64,000 nt of DNA from 55-13 sp037190145 (GTDB lineage Bacteria > Armatimonadota > Fimbriimonadia > Fimbriimonadales > Fimbriimonadaceae): assembly GCA_037190145.1 (NCBI GenBank), contig JBBCJU010000002.1:434001-498000 (forward strand), in the 5' to 3' direction. The translations under genes were made by a program, and so were the position numbers. The notes beneath the pieces were generated by a model. That model saw nothing but the letters and a program-made list of their open reading frames with translations, had not been told where the DNA came from and ran no database searches. This document shows, one piece after another, positions 15,635-24,340 of the stretch. Every line of letters begins with the position of its first letter. Positions within the stretch are counted from its first letter, which is position 1.

Positions 15635-16123
15635 ATGGAGTCAACTTTAAACAGAACTATTCGTTACTTACAGGATGTTCATGCGGCGGAGAAACTGACC
15701 GAGGATCTTTTGGATAAGTTGGCAGAGGACGATGAAGCCGTGTCAGAGATGAGGGTGATTGCAGGTGATGCCGCTAAAGCATCATTGAAGCGACGTGAAA
15801 CGATTGCGGCAAGGTTGACAGCGCTTGGAAGTCAGCCCTCGGGTATGAAAGATTGGACGAATAGCTTCATGGGTGTGATGAGCGATGTGGCCAATGCCGG
15901 ACATGATCGAGCCGACAAAATCACCATGGACGCAATCAAATCTCACGCCGCATTACACATGCTCCACGCATCCTATGCAGCCCTGGCATCCTTTAGCACG
16001 ATGGTGAATGATCCGGATACTGTACATATCGCGAAAACTTACAGTCATGAAGCAATGGAGAGCGGAAACACGCTCATTCCGGCTATTGAAGCAAGCGCAA
16101 AGTCTGTATTCGCGATAGCATAG
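15635..16123 (+). CDS. Ferritin-like four-helix protein (DUF2383/DUF892 type)
   Basis: The 162-residue, almost wholly helical protein begins ESTLNRTIRYLQDVHAAEKLTEDLLDKL (opening ESTLNRTIRYLQDVHAAEKL). It shows paired helices with spaced Glu/His residues (HAAEK, HALHMLHASY-like, YSHEAMESG), the pattern of ferritin-like bundles often linked to stress responses. Whether the metal-ligand set is complete cannot be judged here. It has an AAGGAG ribosome-binding site just before ATG 15635 and stands alone. Confidence 0.65.
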   Translation: MESTLNRTIRYLQDVHAAEKLTEDLLDKLAEDDEAVSEMRVIAGDAAKASLKRRETIAARLTALGSQPSGMKDWTNSFMGVMSDVANAGHDRADKITMDAIKSHAALHMLHASYAALASFSTMVNDPDTVHIAKTYSHEAMESGNTLIPAIEASAKSVFAIA

Positions 16124-16134
16124 AATTGCAGCGC

Positions 16135-16167
16135 AGGACTGTTTCCAGAGTAAACGGAAACGGTCCT
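16135..16167. other. Intergenic hairpin downstream of the ferritin-like gene
   Basis: AGGACTGTTTCC and GGAAACGGTCCT pair over 12 positions with a G-U wobble and a nine-base loop. No T-run follows, so it is a weak or factor-assisted terminator at best. Confidence 0.5.
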
Positions 16168-16206
16168 ATAACTTATGGGACTTCTGAAAAAGAGTAATCT
16201 CGGCTG

Positions 16207-16986
16207 TTGTCTTACTTATCTCAGATAACTTCTGAACAGTGGTTACTCGGACTTTTCACGGCGATCTTTGTTGGTTTCAGCAAAACCGGAATCCCTGGAG
16301 CGGGTGTTTTGGTGGTCCCATTGATGGCACAGGCTTTCGGGGCCCGGCTATCCGTCGGTACGACGGTCATTCTTCTTATTATGGGCGATGTTTTCGCCGT
16401 CTATTGGTATCGCCGCCACGCTCGGCTTGAGCATATCTGGAAGCTTATTCCATGGGTTGTTATTGGAATGATTGTAGGCGGCTTTACGCTATATCTCTTG
16501 GGAGATAACACCGGAAAAGACTTGATGAATCCAATAGTCGGCACCATGGTTTTGGTGATGATTGGGCTAAGTCTTCTGCGAAAGAAGCTCGGAGATCGCT
16601 TGACTCCGCATTCACCGACTGGCGTGAAACTGACAGGAATGGCGGCTGGTTTTTCCACTACTGTCGCGAATGCTGGCGGTCCAGTGATGGCAATCTACTT
16701 ACAAGGTACGGGGCTGTTGAAAGAACAGATGATGGGAACCAACGGTTGGTATTTCTTCATCTTCAACGTCGCAAAGCTACCGCTTTATGTGGCATTGACA
16801 TTGATTGCACCCAATGATCCGGTTTGGAATGTGCAAACACTGGCCTTTACTGTGGTTGCATTTCCAATGGTTGTGGCAGGAGCTTTTTTGGGCAAATGGT
16901 GTTTGCCAAAGATCAACCAACAAGCTTTTGATGCTCTTGTAATTGTCTTAGCGACCATAGCGTCTATTCGACTTATCGTTCAATAA
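16207..16986 (+). CDS. TauE/SafE family sulfite/anion exporter-like membrane protein
   Basis: The 259-residue integral membrane protein has about eight hydrophobic segments in two repeats. The first carries GLFTAIFVGFSKTGIPGAGVL-type (core GFSKTGIPGAG) and the second GFSTTVANAGGPVMAIYL, both hallmark motifs of the TauE/SafE family that exports sulfite, sulfoacetate or related organic anions. The start is TTG at 16207, giving a full first membrane helix; no better ATG exists nearby. The substrate is unknown because no sulfur-metabolism genes are adjacent. Confidence 0.9.
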   Translation: MSYLSQITSEQWLLGLFTAIFVGFSKTGIPGAGVLVVPLMAQAFGARLSVGTTVILLIMGDVFAVYWYRRHARLEHIWKLIPWVVIGMIVGGFTLYLLGDNTGKDLMNPIVGTMVLVMIGLSLLRKKLGDRLTPHSPTGVKLTGMAAGFSTTVANAGGPVMAIYLQGTGLLKEQMMGTNGWYFFIFNVAKLPLYVALTLIAPNDPVWNVQTLAFTVVAFPMVVAGAFLGKWCLPKINQQAFDALVIVLATIASIRLIVQ

Positions 16987-17021
16987 CGAAAGCGGTCTAC
17001 CTTAAAGGTAGACCGCTTTCG
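16987..17021. terminator. Perfect 35-base palindrome, bidirectional terminator
   Basis: Bases 16987-17003 (CGAAAGCGGTCTACCTT) are the exact complement of 17005-17021 around one A. It separates tauE-like from a convergent PEP-CTERM gene. Confidence 0.8.
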
Positions 17022-17050
17022 ATAGGACTTGTTAAACCCCTTAGTGAGGT

Positions 17051-17752
17051 TTAGCTATTCTTGCGTCGGCGTCGTGCGGCAAGAGCGCCGAGGCCAACAA
17101 TGGTTGCAGCAATAGTTCCAGGCTCGGGAACAACATGGGCTTGCTCAATCAAGGAGATACCGGCATAGTCTTCAGCAAAGTTGAAGTCTGTGGGATCTAC
17201 TGCAAGGAAGAAAGTCTTCTTAACCTTGTAGTGAGTAACTGCTTGGCTGAGGTAAGTGTTCTCAGCATAAGTGTAGGTTGCGCCAGTCTGCGTGAGTGTG
17301 CCGTTTGGATTGCTGGATCCAGCAGTTGTGATGTTGCTGGAGAGATTACCAATGAGCGTCTCGCCTCCAAAGCCATCCAATGCAAAGATAGATTCAGAGT
17401 AAGCAATGAAACCTGATCCACCCAGAATGCCTTGAAGCACAATCGCAACCGAGTTTACGGCCTGGCTATTCTTCACTTCATAGGTGAAAGAATAAGACTG
17501 GCTATAACGAGTCGGCGATGTACTGTCTCCTACAAGCAGAGTGTTTGAGAAATCTGCGAATGGGAAAAAGTCAACAAAGAACGTTGTGCCAGGATCAGTA
17601 ATAGCAGGACCACCAACAGTAAGAGTCTCGGTCCCAGAAATCCCCTTCAGAGCGCCATCGGCTGAAGCTAGGTTCAGGTAAGTGAACGGCATCGCCATTG
17701 CGGCGGCCGATGCTAGAGCAAATACAGTTAAAGCTCTGATTGATTTCTTCAT
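17051..17752 (-). CDS. PEP-CTERM sorting domain exported protein
   Basis: A signal peptide (MKKSIRALTVFALASAAAMA) precedes about 185 residues of secreted beta-rich sequence, including FSNTLLVGDSTSPTRYSQSY and FGGETLIGNLSSN. The C-terminus is a PEP-CTERM tail: VVPEPGTIAATIVGLG then ARRRRKNS. I chose ATG 17752, which has GGAGAG upstream, over an in-frame TTG four codons earlier. The protein resembles the generic choice-of-anchor type architecture seen in PEP-CTERM proteins, without an assignable function. Unlike the other three PEP-CTERM genes here, its upstream region lacks the CCATTA direct repeat. Confidence 0.88.
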   Translation of the reverse strand: MKKSIRALTVFALASAAAMAMPFTYLNLASADGALKGISGTETLTVGGPAITDPGTTFFVDFFPFADFSNTLLVGDSTSPTRYSQSYSFTYEVKNSQAVNSVAIVLQGILGGSGFIAYSESIFALDGFGGETLIGNLSSNITTAGSSNPNGTLTQTGATYTYAENTYLSQAVTHYKVKKTFFLAVDPTDFNFAEDYAGISLIEQAHVVPEPGTIAATIVGLGALAARRRRKNS

Positions 17753-17926
17753 AATTCTCTCCAATAAAACAAGTCCATACAGGCCAAAGACCTTTTGCTA
17801 GTATATAACAGTCGCCTAGCTAAATACATAGAAGTGGGCCAAAAACATGCAGTTTCTTTCGAACTGGTAGGAATACTGTACGAGGAATTCCAAAATGAGC
17901 GTGTTAGTTGTGAGACATATTTGAGA

Positions 17927-18244
17927 ATGGAGTCCAAAACATTAACATATCTTTTCCAGTTGGTCGCTGAAATTCCCGAGGGGAAAGTGACTGGATATGG
18001 TGCACTTGGACGCAATTTGCCTAACCCAGTGTCAGGCCTTTTGGTGGGTCGCTGGATGTCAAACTGCCCTCCAGATTTACCGTGGTGGCGTGTAGTGGCT
18101 TCCGATGGCAAACTGCCGGTTTGGAAAAAGGAGCCCACGTTAGAAGTCATTCAACGGCAGCGGTTGGAGGAAGAAGGCGTACAGTTTGATCTTGAAGATC
18201 GGGTGAAGGTTGACCTCTTCTGGTGGGAGCCGTCAGACGTTTAG
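17927..18244 (+). CDS. Alkyltransferase-like protein (ATL)
   Basis: This 105-residue DNA-binding homologue of O6-methylguanine methyltransferase contains YLFQLVAEIPEGKVTGYGALGR (core IPEGKVTGYGALGR) and then LPWWRVVASDGKLP. The active-site PCHR cysteine is replaced by tryptophan (PWWR), as in the ATL family, whose members bind O6-alkylguanine and recruit nucleotide-excision repair. ATG 17927 gives the usual ATL length. An upstream in-frame ATG at 17795 would add 44 residues with no family match. Its end overlaps the convergent threonine aldolase gene by 12 bases. Confidence 0.88.
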   Translation: MESKTLTYLFQLVAEIPEGKVTGYGALGRNLPNPVSGLLVGRWMSNCPPDLPWWRVVASDGKLPVWKKEPTLEVIQRQRLEEEGVQFDLEDRVKVDLFWWEPSDV

Positions 18245-19252
18245 GGCTCTGAAGGCGCTTATGGCTTGCTCTATTCCTTCATCATCTACGTCCGCATGGA
18301 GGACCAATCTCAGTCGATTAGGCGCAACGGGAAAACACCATACGTCCTGTTCCCTCAATTCGTCCGTGATCTCACTAGACGGCCTTGATGTGTTTACCAA
18401 GACAATATTGGTCTGTACACGATCCATCTCTATGCTGAATCCCGGGATTTCGGCAATAGCGTTGGCTATGTATTTTGACCTTTGATGGTCTTCCGATAAC
18501 CTGTCTACCATCCGCTCTAGGCTCACAATCCCGCAAGCCGCCAAGATGCCCGCTTGTCGCATTCCGCCGCCTAGGCGCTTACGCCAAACTCTTGCCTCCT
18601 CAATGAAGTCGGATGGGCCGCATAAAAGGGAGCCGATTGGAGCCCGTAGACCTTTACTAAGGCAGAAGTTAACCGTGTCCACTTGCGATGTGATATCGGT
18701 CACATTCACTCCCAATGCTACAGAAGCATTGAACACTCGCGCTCCATCTAAGTGCACCTTCATCCCATGCCTATCTCCAACGGCTCTGTACTGGGCCAAG
18801 GTATCCAAGGGAATGATCGTCCCGCCCCCTCGGTTGTGGGTGTTTTCTAGGCACAACAAGGTGGTTCCGGGAGTATGGATGCTTCGTTTTAATACGTGGG
18901 ATTCCACGACTTGAGGGGACATTACACCTTTGTCAGAAGGCAAAGTCCACGTCACCACATTGGCCAATATCCCAGGGCCCCCTACTTCGTAGTACACCAT
19001 GTGGGCTTCTTCCTCAATCAGGACGGCATCACCCCGATCACAGTGAACTGCCATGGCGATCTGATTGCCCATGGTTCCGCTGGGAACAAACATGGCAGCG
19101 GGTTTGCCAACTTTTGCGGCTGCGATCTCTTCTAGCTTAGTGACCGTTGGATCATCGCCAAGTACGTCATCGCCTAGTGGCGCCTCTGACATCGCCTTAT
19201 ACATCTCGGGCGTTGGTCGAGTCACGGTATCGGAGCGTAGATCGACGATCAT
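18233..19252 (-). CDS. ltaE: Low-specificity L-threonine aldolase
   Basis: This PLP enzyme cleaves L-threonine/allo-threonine to glycine and acetaldehyde. Family motifs are DLRSDTVTRPTPEM at the start, GDDVLGDDPTV, MFVPSGTMGNQIA, LENTHNRGGG, HLDGARVFNA and the PLP-lysine region NFCLSKGLRAPIGSLL. The 339-residue length is normal. ATG 19252 (MIVDLRSD) was chosen as the family start; it lies 7 bases after the stop of the upstream aminotransferase gene, so the two form an operon. The last codons overlap the convergent ATL gene. Confidence 0.95.
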   Translation of the reverse strand: MIVDLRSDTVTRPTPEMYKAMSEAPLGDDVLGDDPTVTKLEEIAAAKVGKPAAMFVPSGTMGNQIAMAVHCDRGDAVLIEEEAHMVYYEVGGPGILANVVTWTLPSDKGVMSPQVVESHVLKRSIHTPGTTLLCLENTHNRGGGTIIPLDTLAQYRAVGDRHGMKVHLDGARVFNASVALGVNVTDITSQVDTVNFCLSKGLRAPIGSLLCGPSDFIEEARVWRKRLGGGMRQAGILAACGIVSLERMVDRLSEDHQRSKYIANAIAEIPGFSIEMDRVQTNIVLVNTSRPSSEITDELREQDVWCFPVAPNRLRLVLHADVDDEGIEQAISAFRALNV

Positions 19253-19259
19253 AACAGCA

Positions 19260-20516
19260 TTAAACCAACATCGCGAGAAGCTCGGAAGTCTCCGCAACTG
19301 ACTCTTCAAAAGCGTTCACCGCAAACTCAATTTGCTCGGCAGTGATGATGAGTGGCGGTTCAAATCTCAGGATTCTTGGATTATTCAAAGTGTAGGCCAC
19401 ACATAGCCCTCTCTTTAACATCTGAGCAACGACCAACTCACCGACTTCATCCTCTTGGAATTCAACGCCAATCATCAAGCCCTTACCGCGAGCTTCTTTA
19501 AGCAGATCGTTGTGCTTGCCCGCAACACTTTGCAGCCCAGATAACAATAAGGCGCCCATCTCAGCAGACCGCTCGACTAAACCTTCTTCTTCAATGGTCT
19601 TGATAGTCGCTAAGCCTGCGGCAGTGGCCATGCCATTTCCACCAAAGGTTGAGGTATGGGAGAGGGGGCTTTCCTCATAGATAGAAGCCCAAATCTCAGA
19701 GGTGCCCATCAATACACCAATCGGCATCACGCCGCCTCCAAGTGCCTTGGCCAAAGCCATCAGGTGAGGTGCTGTTCCGTCGTGATCACAGCCAAACCAT
19801 TTGCCCGTGCGTCCTAACAGCGTCTGGACTTCATCCGCGATAAAGACGGCACCGTGTTTGTCACAAGCTTCTCGAATGTCCCGCAAGTAACCTTCAGGCG
19901 GGATGATGATGCCTCCTTCTCCTTGAATCGGTTCGACAATGAAGGCGGCGGTCTCGCTATCTATCGCCGCCCTCGCTTGATCCGAGTCACCATAGTCTAC
20001 AAACTCAACACCCGGCAACAAAGGCTCATAAGGTTTGCGATACTTCTCTCGGCCCATTACCGAGAGAGCACCAAGGGTCTTTCCGTGGAAGCTGTTATGG
20101 GTTGAGACAATCTTGCTGCGACCGGTGTGCTTTCTTGCAAATTTCAACGCAGCTTCCACCGCCTCGGTACCACTGTTGCAGAAGAACGAATATTCCAATC
20201 CTTCCGGCGCAATCTCAGCAAGCTTAGCGGCTAGGTCTGCAGTTTGCTTGTTGAAGAATGCTTTTCCGCTCAAACCCATGTTGTCAAGCTGACTTTTGAC
20301 GGCTTCCACAACCTTTGGATGACGATGTCCCAGACTGAAAGTGCCGTAGCCGCCGAGACAATCCAGATAAGCTGTGCCTTCTTGATCGTAGATGTAACAT
20401 CCTTCGCCCCGCATCTCCACGCCAAACCCTGCAAACTGCATGAGCTTGGCCAGGTATGGGTTTAGATGTTTGGTGTACTTATCGACGACATCGGCGAAGA
20501 GGGCTTCGGCTTCCAT
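19260..20516 (-). CDS. Class III PLP aminotransferase (ornithine/putrescine/acetylornithine type)
   Basis: The 418-residue enzyme shows the class III fold: YLDCLGGYGTFSLGHRHPKVVEA-type N-domain (core GGYGTFSLGHRHP), SFFCNSGTEAVEAALKFAR, FHGKTLGALS, FIVEPIQGEGGI, ADEVQTLLGRTGKWF and the PLP lysine in LALAKALGGGVMP. Such enzymes move the terminal amino group of ornithine, putrescine or related amines to 2-oxoglutarate; the exact substrate cannot be read here. ATG 20516 is preferred over TTG 20537. It is the first gene of a pair with ltaE. Confidence 0.92.
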   Translation of the reverse strand: MEAEALFADVVDKYTKHLNPYLAKLMQFAGFGVEMRGEGCYIYDQEGTAYLDCLGGYGTFSLGHRHPKVVEAVKSQLDNMGLSGKAFFNKQTADLAAKLAEIAPEGLEYSFFCNSGTEAVEAALKFARKHTGRSKIVSTHNSFHGKTLGALSVMGREKYRKPYEPLLPGVEFVDYGDSDQARAAIDSETAAFIVEPIQGEGGIIIPPEGYLRDIREACDKHGAVFIADEVQTLLGRTGKWFGCDHDGTAPHLMALAKALGGGVMPIGVLMGTSEIWASIYEESPLSHTSTFGGNGMATAAGLATIKTIEEEGLVERSAEMGALLLSGLQSVAGKHNDLLKEARGKGLMIGVEFQEDEVGELVVAQMLKRGLCVAYTLNNPRILRFEPPLIITAEQIEFAVNAFEESVAETSELLAMLV

Positions 20517-20613
20517 GAGGCGAGTATATCGGGACAAGAATCACCGAGTAGGCCTAACCCTCAATAGTTGGCGAGAACTGTACTCATTAAGCGGTGATCA
20601 CAGCACAGAGTCG

Positions 20614-21558
20614 CTATCGTTTAGGCTTGTTAGTACGTAGAATCTTCAACTCGGACTTAAAGCATTTTCCCATTTCTGTGTTTCCTACCGTTGATGCAAG
20701 GGCGATGAAAGACTTTGTCGACTCAACATCGCGTTCCCACCTTTCCAAGGGCGTGAGGCCATCAGAATCTTGTAAATCGGACTCCCATCTCCGATACTTC
20801 TTGACCTCTTCGGGCAGCCCTTTAGCAATGGCTATCTGAGCAAGCTTCCCGTACCACATGCTTTCTTGATCATGATCGGCGGCCCTTTGGGCATCGTCGA
20901 GGCCTTGCTTAGCCAACTCTTCGAGTTCGACTAATGGAGTCACTTCTTCGGCATTCATCATCGCAATGAACATGCACCTTGACGCATTGCTCGGGTCCGA
21001 TATGTCGCGATTGATCTGGGCGGCTTCTAGCGCCATGTCCCGTTTCTTGTCGGCTACATCACTCAAGATGGCGAGGCTAAATAAGGATTGCGCCTGTTGC
21101 TGTTTGTCTCCTATTCTTCGAAAAATTTCTAAGGCTTTCTGTTGGAGTTGTATCGCCGTCCGCTGGTCAGAGAGACCCAAGCTTCTTGCCCTCGCTGCCA
21201 TGACGGATGCGTGTAATCGCTCATCATCAATCTCCTTTGCCAAGGCTTCAGCTTCGTCAAGGAATGGATTTTTGCCAAAGGGAGGAGCCAGGGAAGATGC
21301 AGATATAAGGGCTTTTACTTGGCCCCTTTTATCATTCGTGCCTCGAAAAATATTTAACGCTTCTAGGCTCAGTTCATGGGCTCTTTGAAAAGGATCTTTC
21401 TCTGTATCAGATCTCACCCACTTAACGAGAAAGGCAAGCGCAAGGAGTCCATAGCCCAGCTCTTCATCATTACCGGATTCTCGACACTCCTGAATTTTCT
21501 GGAGAGTTAACCGCAATCCTTCTTCCGTTTGAGGAAAGCTCCATCTGCCGAGTGACAT
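20614..21558 (-). CDS. TPR-type helical repeat protein
   Basis: The 314-residue soluble protein consists of degenerate tetratricopeptide-like helices: AHELSLEALNIFRGTNDKRGQ, AIQLQQKALEIFRRIGDKQQQAQ and LAQIAIAKGLPEEVKKY are the clearest units. No enzymatic motif or signal peptide is seen, so a scaffold role is likely. The gene follows two small membrane-protein genes on the same strand with gaps of 8 and 2 bases, so the three are probably one operon; a membrane-linked partner role is an inference from that. Confidence 0.75.
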   Translation of the reverse strand: MSLGRWSFPQTEEGLRLTLQKIQECRESGNDEELGYGLLALAFLVKWVRSDTEKDPFQRAHELSLEALNIFRGTNDKRGQVKALISASSLAPPFGKNPFLDEAEALAKEIDDERLHASVMAARARSLGLSDQRTAIQLQQKALEIFRRIGDKQQQAQSLFSLAILSDVADKKRDMALEAAQINRDISDPSNASRCMFIAMMNAEEVTPLVELEELAKQGLDDAQRAADHDQESMWYGKLAQIAIAKGLPEEVKKYRRWESDLQDSDGLTPLERWERDVESTKSFIALASTVGNTEMGKCFKSELKILRTNKPKR

Positions 21559-21566
21559 GGCGGGGA

Positions 21567-21812
21567 TTATACGTTGGGCTTAGGACCGTCCAACTCTGTT
21601 GAATCTTCATCTGGATGGATAAAACTACGGGTGTATATGGCCCAAATGAGGAACGTAAACACTACGAAAATGACAGATACTACACGTGCTGAACTGGGCG
21701 AAATGGAGAATGAGCTCTTGAGTAAATGCTGCAACTCCGAGCCAAGGAATGTGATAAAGGCAAAGCCTAGAAGTAACGGCAATATCCCCCATTTCCGAAT
21801 CTTGGATTCCAT
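21567..21812 (-). CDS. Small two-helix membrane protein
   Basis: The 81-residue protein has two hydrophobic segments (about ILPLLLGFAFITFLG and VVSVIFVVFTFLIWAIY) joined by a short polar loop, with an acidic C-terminal tail. No family is recognised. It is the middle gene of a three-gene operon between another small membrane protein and a TPR protein, with 8-base and 2-base gaps. Confidence 0.7.
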   Translation of the reverse strand: MESKIRKWGILPLLLGFAFITFLGSELQHLLKSSFSISPSSARVVSVIFVVFTFLIWAIYTRSFIHPDEDSTELDGPKPNV

Positions 21813-21814
21813 GG

Positions 21815-22078
21815 CTAGTCTTCTCTCCTGTCGTCTTCGTGATGCGCTTGGAGCGAAACCTGCTGCTTCAGCTGTTGGGCGTTGTAACTACGCCGCCTAT
21901 GAACGAATAGAACAATCAAAACAATCCATGCGCTAAGTCTTGTGATTGCTCTTGCGTCAGTTGTTGATACCGAAGTCGACATCGCTAGAAACGGCTCAAT
22001 CGTCCAGGCTAGAGCTAAGAGGCAGAGGATAAGTACCGAAAACCTTAGGCTCTCTCCATGCCTCCGCTTTAGTCTCAT
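21815..22078 (-). CDS. Small two-helix membrane protein
   Basis: The 87-residue protein has two hydrophobic stretches (FSVLILCLLALAWTIEPFLA and AWIVLIVLFV) and a basic, glutamine/histidine-rich cytoplasmic-type tail ending HHEDDRRED. It resembles its downstream neighbour in size and topology but not in sequence. It is the first gene of the three-gene operon and faces away from the YyaL-like gene at 22144. No function assigned. Confidence 0.65.
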   Translation of the reverse strand: MRLKRRHGESLRFSVLILCLLALAWTIEPFLAMSTSVSTTDARAITRLSAWIVLIVLFVHRRRSYNAQQLKQQVSLQAHHEDDRRED

Positions 22079-22143
22079 TGATCGATATTTTACACCTCGA
22101 TGGGTTGCCAGCCCAATTGATGTTCGGCGTCATACTTAATCCT

Positions 22144-24333
22144 ATGCCTAACCGCTTGGCGTCTGAGACTTCGCCTTACCTTCTCCAGCATCAAAACAAC
22201 CCGGTGGATTGGTATCCGTGGGGTCAAGAAGCATTTGCTCGGGCTCGGGAGGAGGATAAGCCGATTTTCTTGAGCGTGGGTTATTCCAGTTGTCACTGGT
22301 GCCACGTTATGGAACATGAGTCTTTTGAGGATGAAGAGACGGCGGCCTTTCTAAATCGCGATTTTATATCGATTAAAGTGGATCGGGAAGAGCGCCCCGA
22401 TGTTGATGAGGCCTACATGACTGCGGTCCAACTGAGTTCGGGTAGGGGGGGCTGGCCCATGAGCGTCTTTATGACGCCCGACAAAAAACCTTTCTTTGCG
22501 GGAACCTATTTCCCTAAAGAAGAGCGGGGTGGACACCCTAGCTTTATGCAGATTCTTCAACAGGTAGAGGCGGTATGGAGTCAAGAGCGACATCGCGTCT
22601 ATACGATCGCCAATGAGTTTGCGGATGCCATTTCCAAGAGCCGTGCTCAAACGATCGATGCCGCTTCGCTTCTCGGACCGGAGCTGTTGGCCGAGTGTGT
22701 GAGGGCGCATTCACTAGACTTTGATGAAGAGAATGGAGGCTTTGGGCAATCTCCCAAGTTTCCCCCTCATACCGGCATTGAGTTTTTGCTGAATTACGCG
22801 ATCAGTGAACTTGGGGATGAAGAGCTCCGCCAAACCGCCGCAGATATCTCTCTGTTTACTTTGGAACGCATGGCATTGGGCGGCTTTCATGATCAAGTCG
22901 GCGGAGGGTTTCATCGATACTCCACTGATGAGCGGTGGTTATTGCCCCATTTCGAGAAAATGCTTTATGACAATGCTCTGCTGCTCGGCAATTACTCCAG
23001 AGCCGCGGCTTTGGTGCATGGACAGATTCCTGAGCTGGAGGCTTTGTTTAGCCGGGCCGCCGATGGAATTGTTCGTTGGTTGAAAGACGAAATGACTTCT
23101 CCGGAAGGGCTTTTCTATTCTGCTTTAGATGCGGATAGTGAAGGCGAAGAAGGGAAGTTCTACACTTGGACTCCTGAAGAAGTGGATTCGATTCTTGGTC
23201 AAGAATCCGAAGCATTTCAGGCAAGCTTCCAGTTTCATAGGGACGGAAATTTCAGGGATGAGGCAACGGGAGAAATATCTGGTGCAAATATCCCGCACTT
23301 GCTCGAGTTCGTGGGTGATCGTTTTGATTTGGCCTTATCTCGATTGCGAGAAGCGAGGGAAGCAAGAGTGCGCCCAGGTTTAGATGACAAAGCGTTGGTA
23401 GGTTGGAATGGACTCATGATCTCGGCCCTTGCGGAAGCCGCCGAGGTAGCGCCTGCCGAGCGAGCGGTTGATGCAATTCTTGAGGCCGAGAAGTCTTTTG
23501 GATCGCTCCCACGTCAGATCACCAAGGGGGTGGCATCGGGAGACGGCTTTCTTGAGGACTATGCCTACTTCATTGACGGCCTGATTTCGTTAGCGGGAGT
23601 GAAGTCCTTGTTTGAGGGCGAAGGGGCGTCATTGCCAGGACGATCTTCACAAGAACTTTTTGGCGTAGCCCAACGCTTGACGGACGAGATGGTGCTTCGA
23701 TTCTATGATGAAGAGAAAGGCGGCTTCTTCGGCTCCAGCCTAGATCATGAAGATCTGTTTGGTCGAACCAAGCCCATTTTTGACCAGCCTCTCCCCAGCG
23801 CCAATGCGATTGCGGCAAAAGTGTTGATTGAAGTAGGAGACTCGTCGCGCGCATTGGAAACCGTCAGAGGGTTGCTTGGGTGGATGGAAAGGGCTCCATC
23901 TGCCACGGAAGCTCTCCACTTGGTGGCAATGAACTTACTTGGAGAAGGGGAGGAAGAGGTATTGGAAATCCCCGTGGCCCCAGCGGCGGTGGAGGTTTGG
24001 TTATCCGAGTCGAGACTCAAGGCTGAGGGTGGCCGAGCCCAGGGCGAAATTGTCATCTCCATTCCCGAAGGCCTTCACATCAACTCGGCGAATCCTCCCG
24101 CAAGATGGTTGGTAGCGACTGAGATAACGGTTGAGCCCCTTAAGATATCGGTGGCGTACCCTCCCTCGGAAGCTGATCGATACATCGGCGAGATCCACAT
24201 TCCCTTTACCCTGGAATTGCCTTCTGGCTCCAAGGGTGAAGAGTTTGAGTTAACCGTGCGATACCAAGCCTGCACCGATACGGAGTGTCAGTTACCGGTA
24301 GAGAGGCGATTTTGTGGAGTTGTGGAGGCTTAG
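22144..24333 (+). CDS. YyaL/DUF255 thioredoxin-domain protein fused to a DsbD-alpha-like domain
   Basis: Residues 1-~160 form the DUF255 thioredoxin-like domain, with NPVDWYPWGQEAF and the CxxC motif at Cys50/Cys53 (SSCHWCHVMEHESF). Residues ~180-600 form the alpha/alpha-barrel part, with GGFHDQVGGGFHRYS, FEKMLYDNALLL and ALDADSEGEEGKFYTW. The last ~115 residues are different. They resemble the periplasmic N-terminal domain of DsbD (beta sandwich; YQACTDTECQLPVE with a cysteine pair), an electron-receiving module. ATG 22144 gives the family start MPNRLASETSPYLLQH; upstream in-frame codons do not match. No signal peptide is visible, which is odd for a DsbD-alpha domain. Confidence 0.88.
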   Translation: MPNRLASETSPYLLQHQNNPVDWYPWGQEAFARAREEDKPIFLSVGYSSCHWCHVMEHESFEDEETAAFLNRDFISIKVDREERPDVDEAYMTAVQLSSGRGGWPMSVFMTPDKKPFFAGTYFPKEERGGHPSFMQILQQVEAVWSQERHRVYTIANEFADAISKSRAQTIDAASLLGPELLAECVRAHSLDFDEENGGFGQSPKFPPHTGIEFLLNYAISELGDEELRQTAADISLFTLERMALGGFHDQVGGGFHRYSTDERWLLPHFEKMLYDNALLLGNYSRAAALVHGQIPELEALFSRAADGIVRWLKDEMTSPEGLFYSALDADSEGEEGKFYTWTPEEVDSILGQESEAFQASFQFHRDGNFRDEATGEISGANIPHLLEFVGDRFDLALSRLREAREARVRPGLDDKALVGWNGLMISALAEAAEVAPAERAVDAILEAEKSFGSLPRQITKGVASGDGFLEDYAYFIDGLISLAGVKSLFEGEGASLPGRSSQELFGVAQRLTDEMVLRFYDEEKGGFFGSSLDHEDLFGRTKPIFDQPLPSANAIAAKVLIEVGDSSRALETVRGLLGWMERAPSATEALHLVAMNLLGEGEEEVLEIPVAPAAVEVWLSESRLKAEGGRAQGEIVISIPEGLHINSANPPARWLVATEITVEPLKISVAYPPSEADRYIGEIHIPFTLELPSGSKGEEFELTVRYQACTDTECQLPVERRFCGVVEA

Positions 24334-24340
24334 CTCCTCC

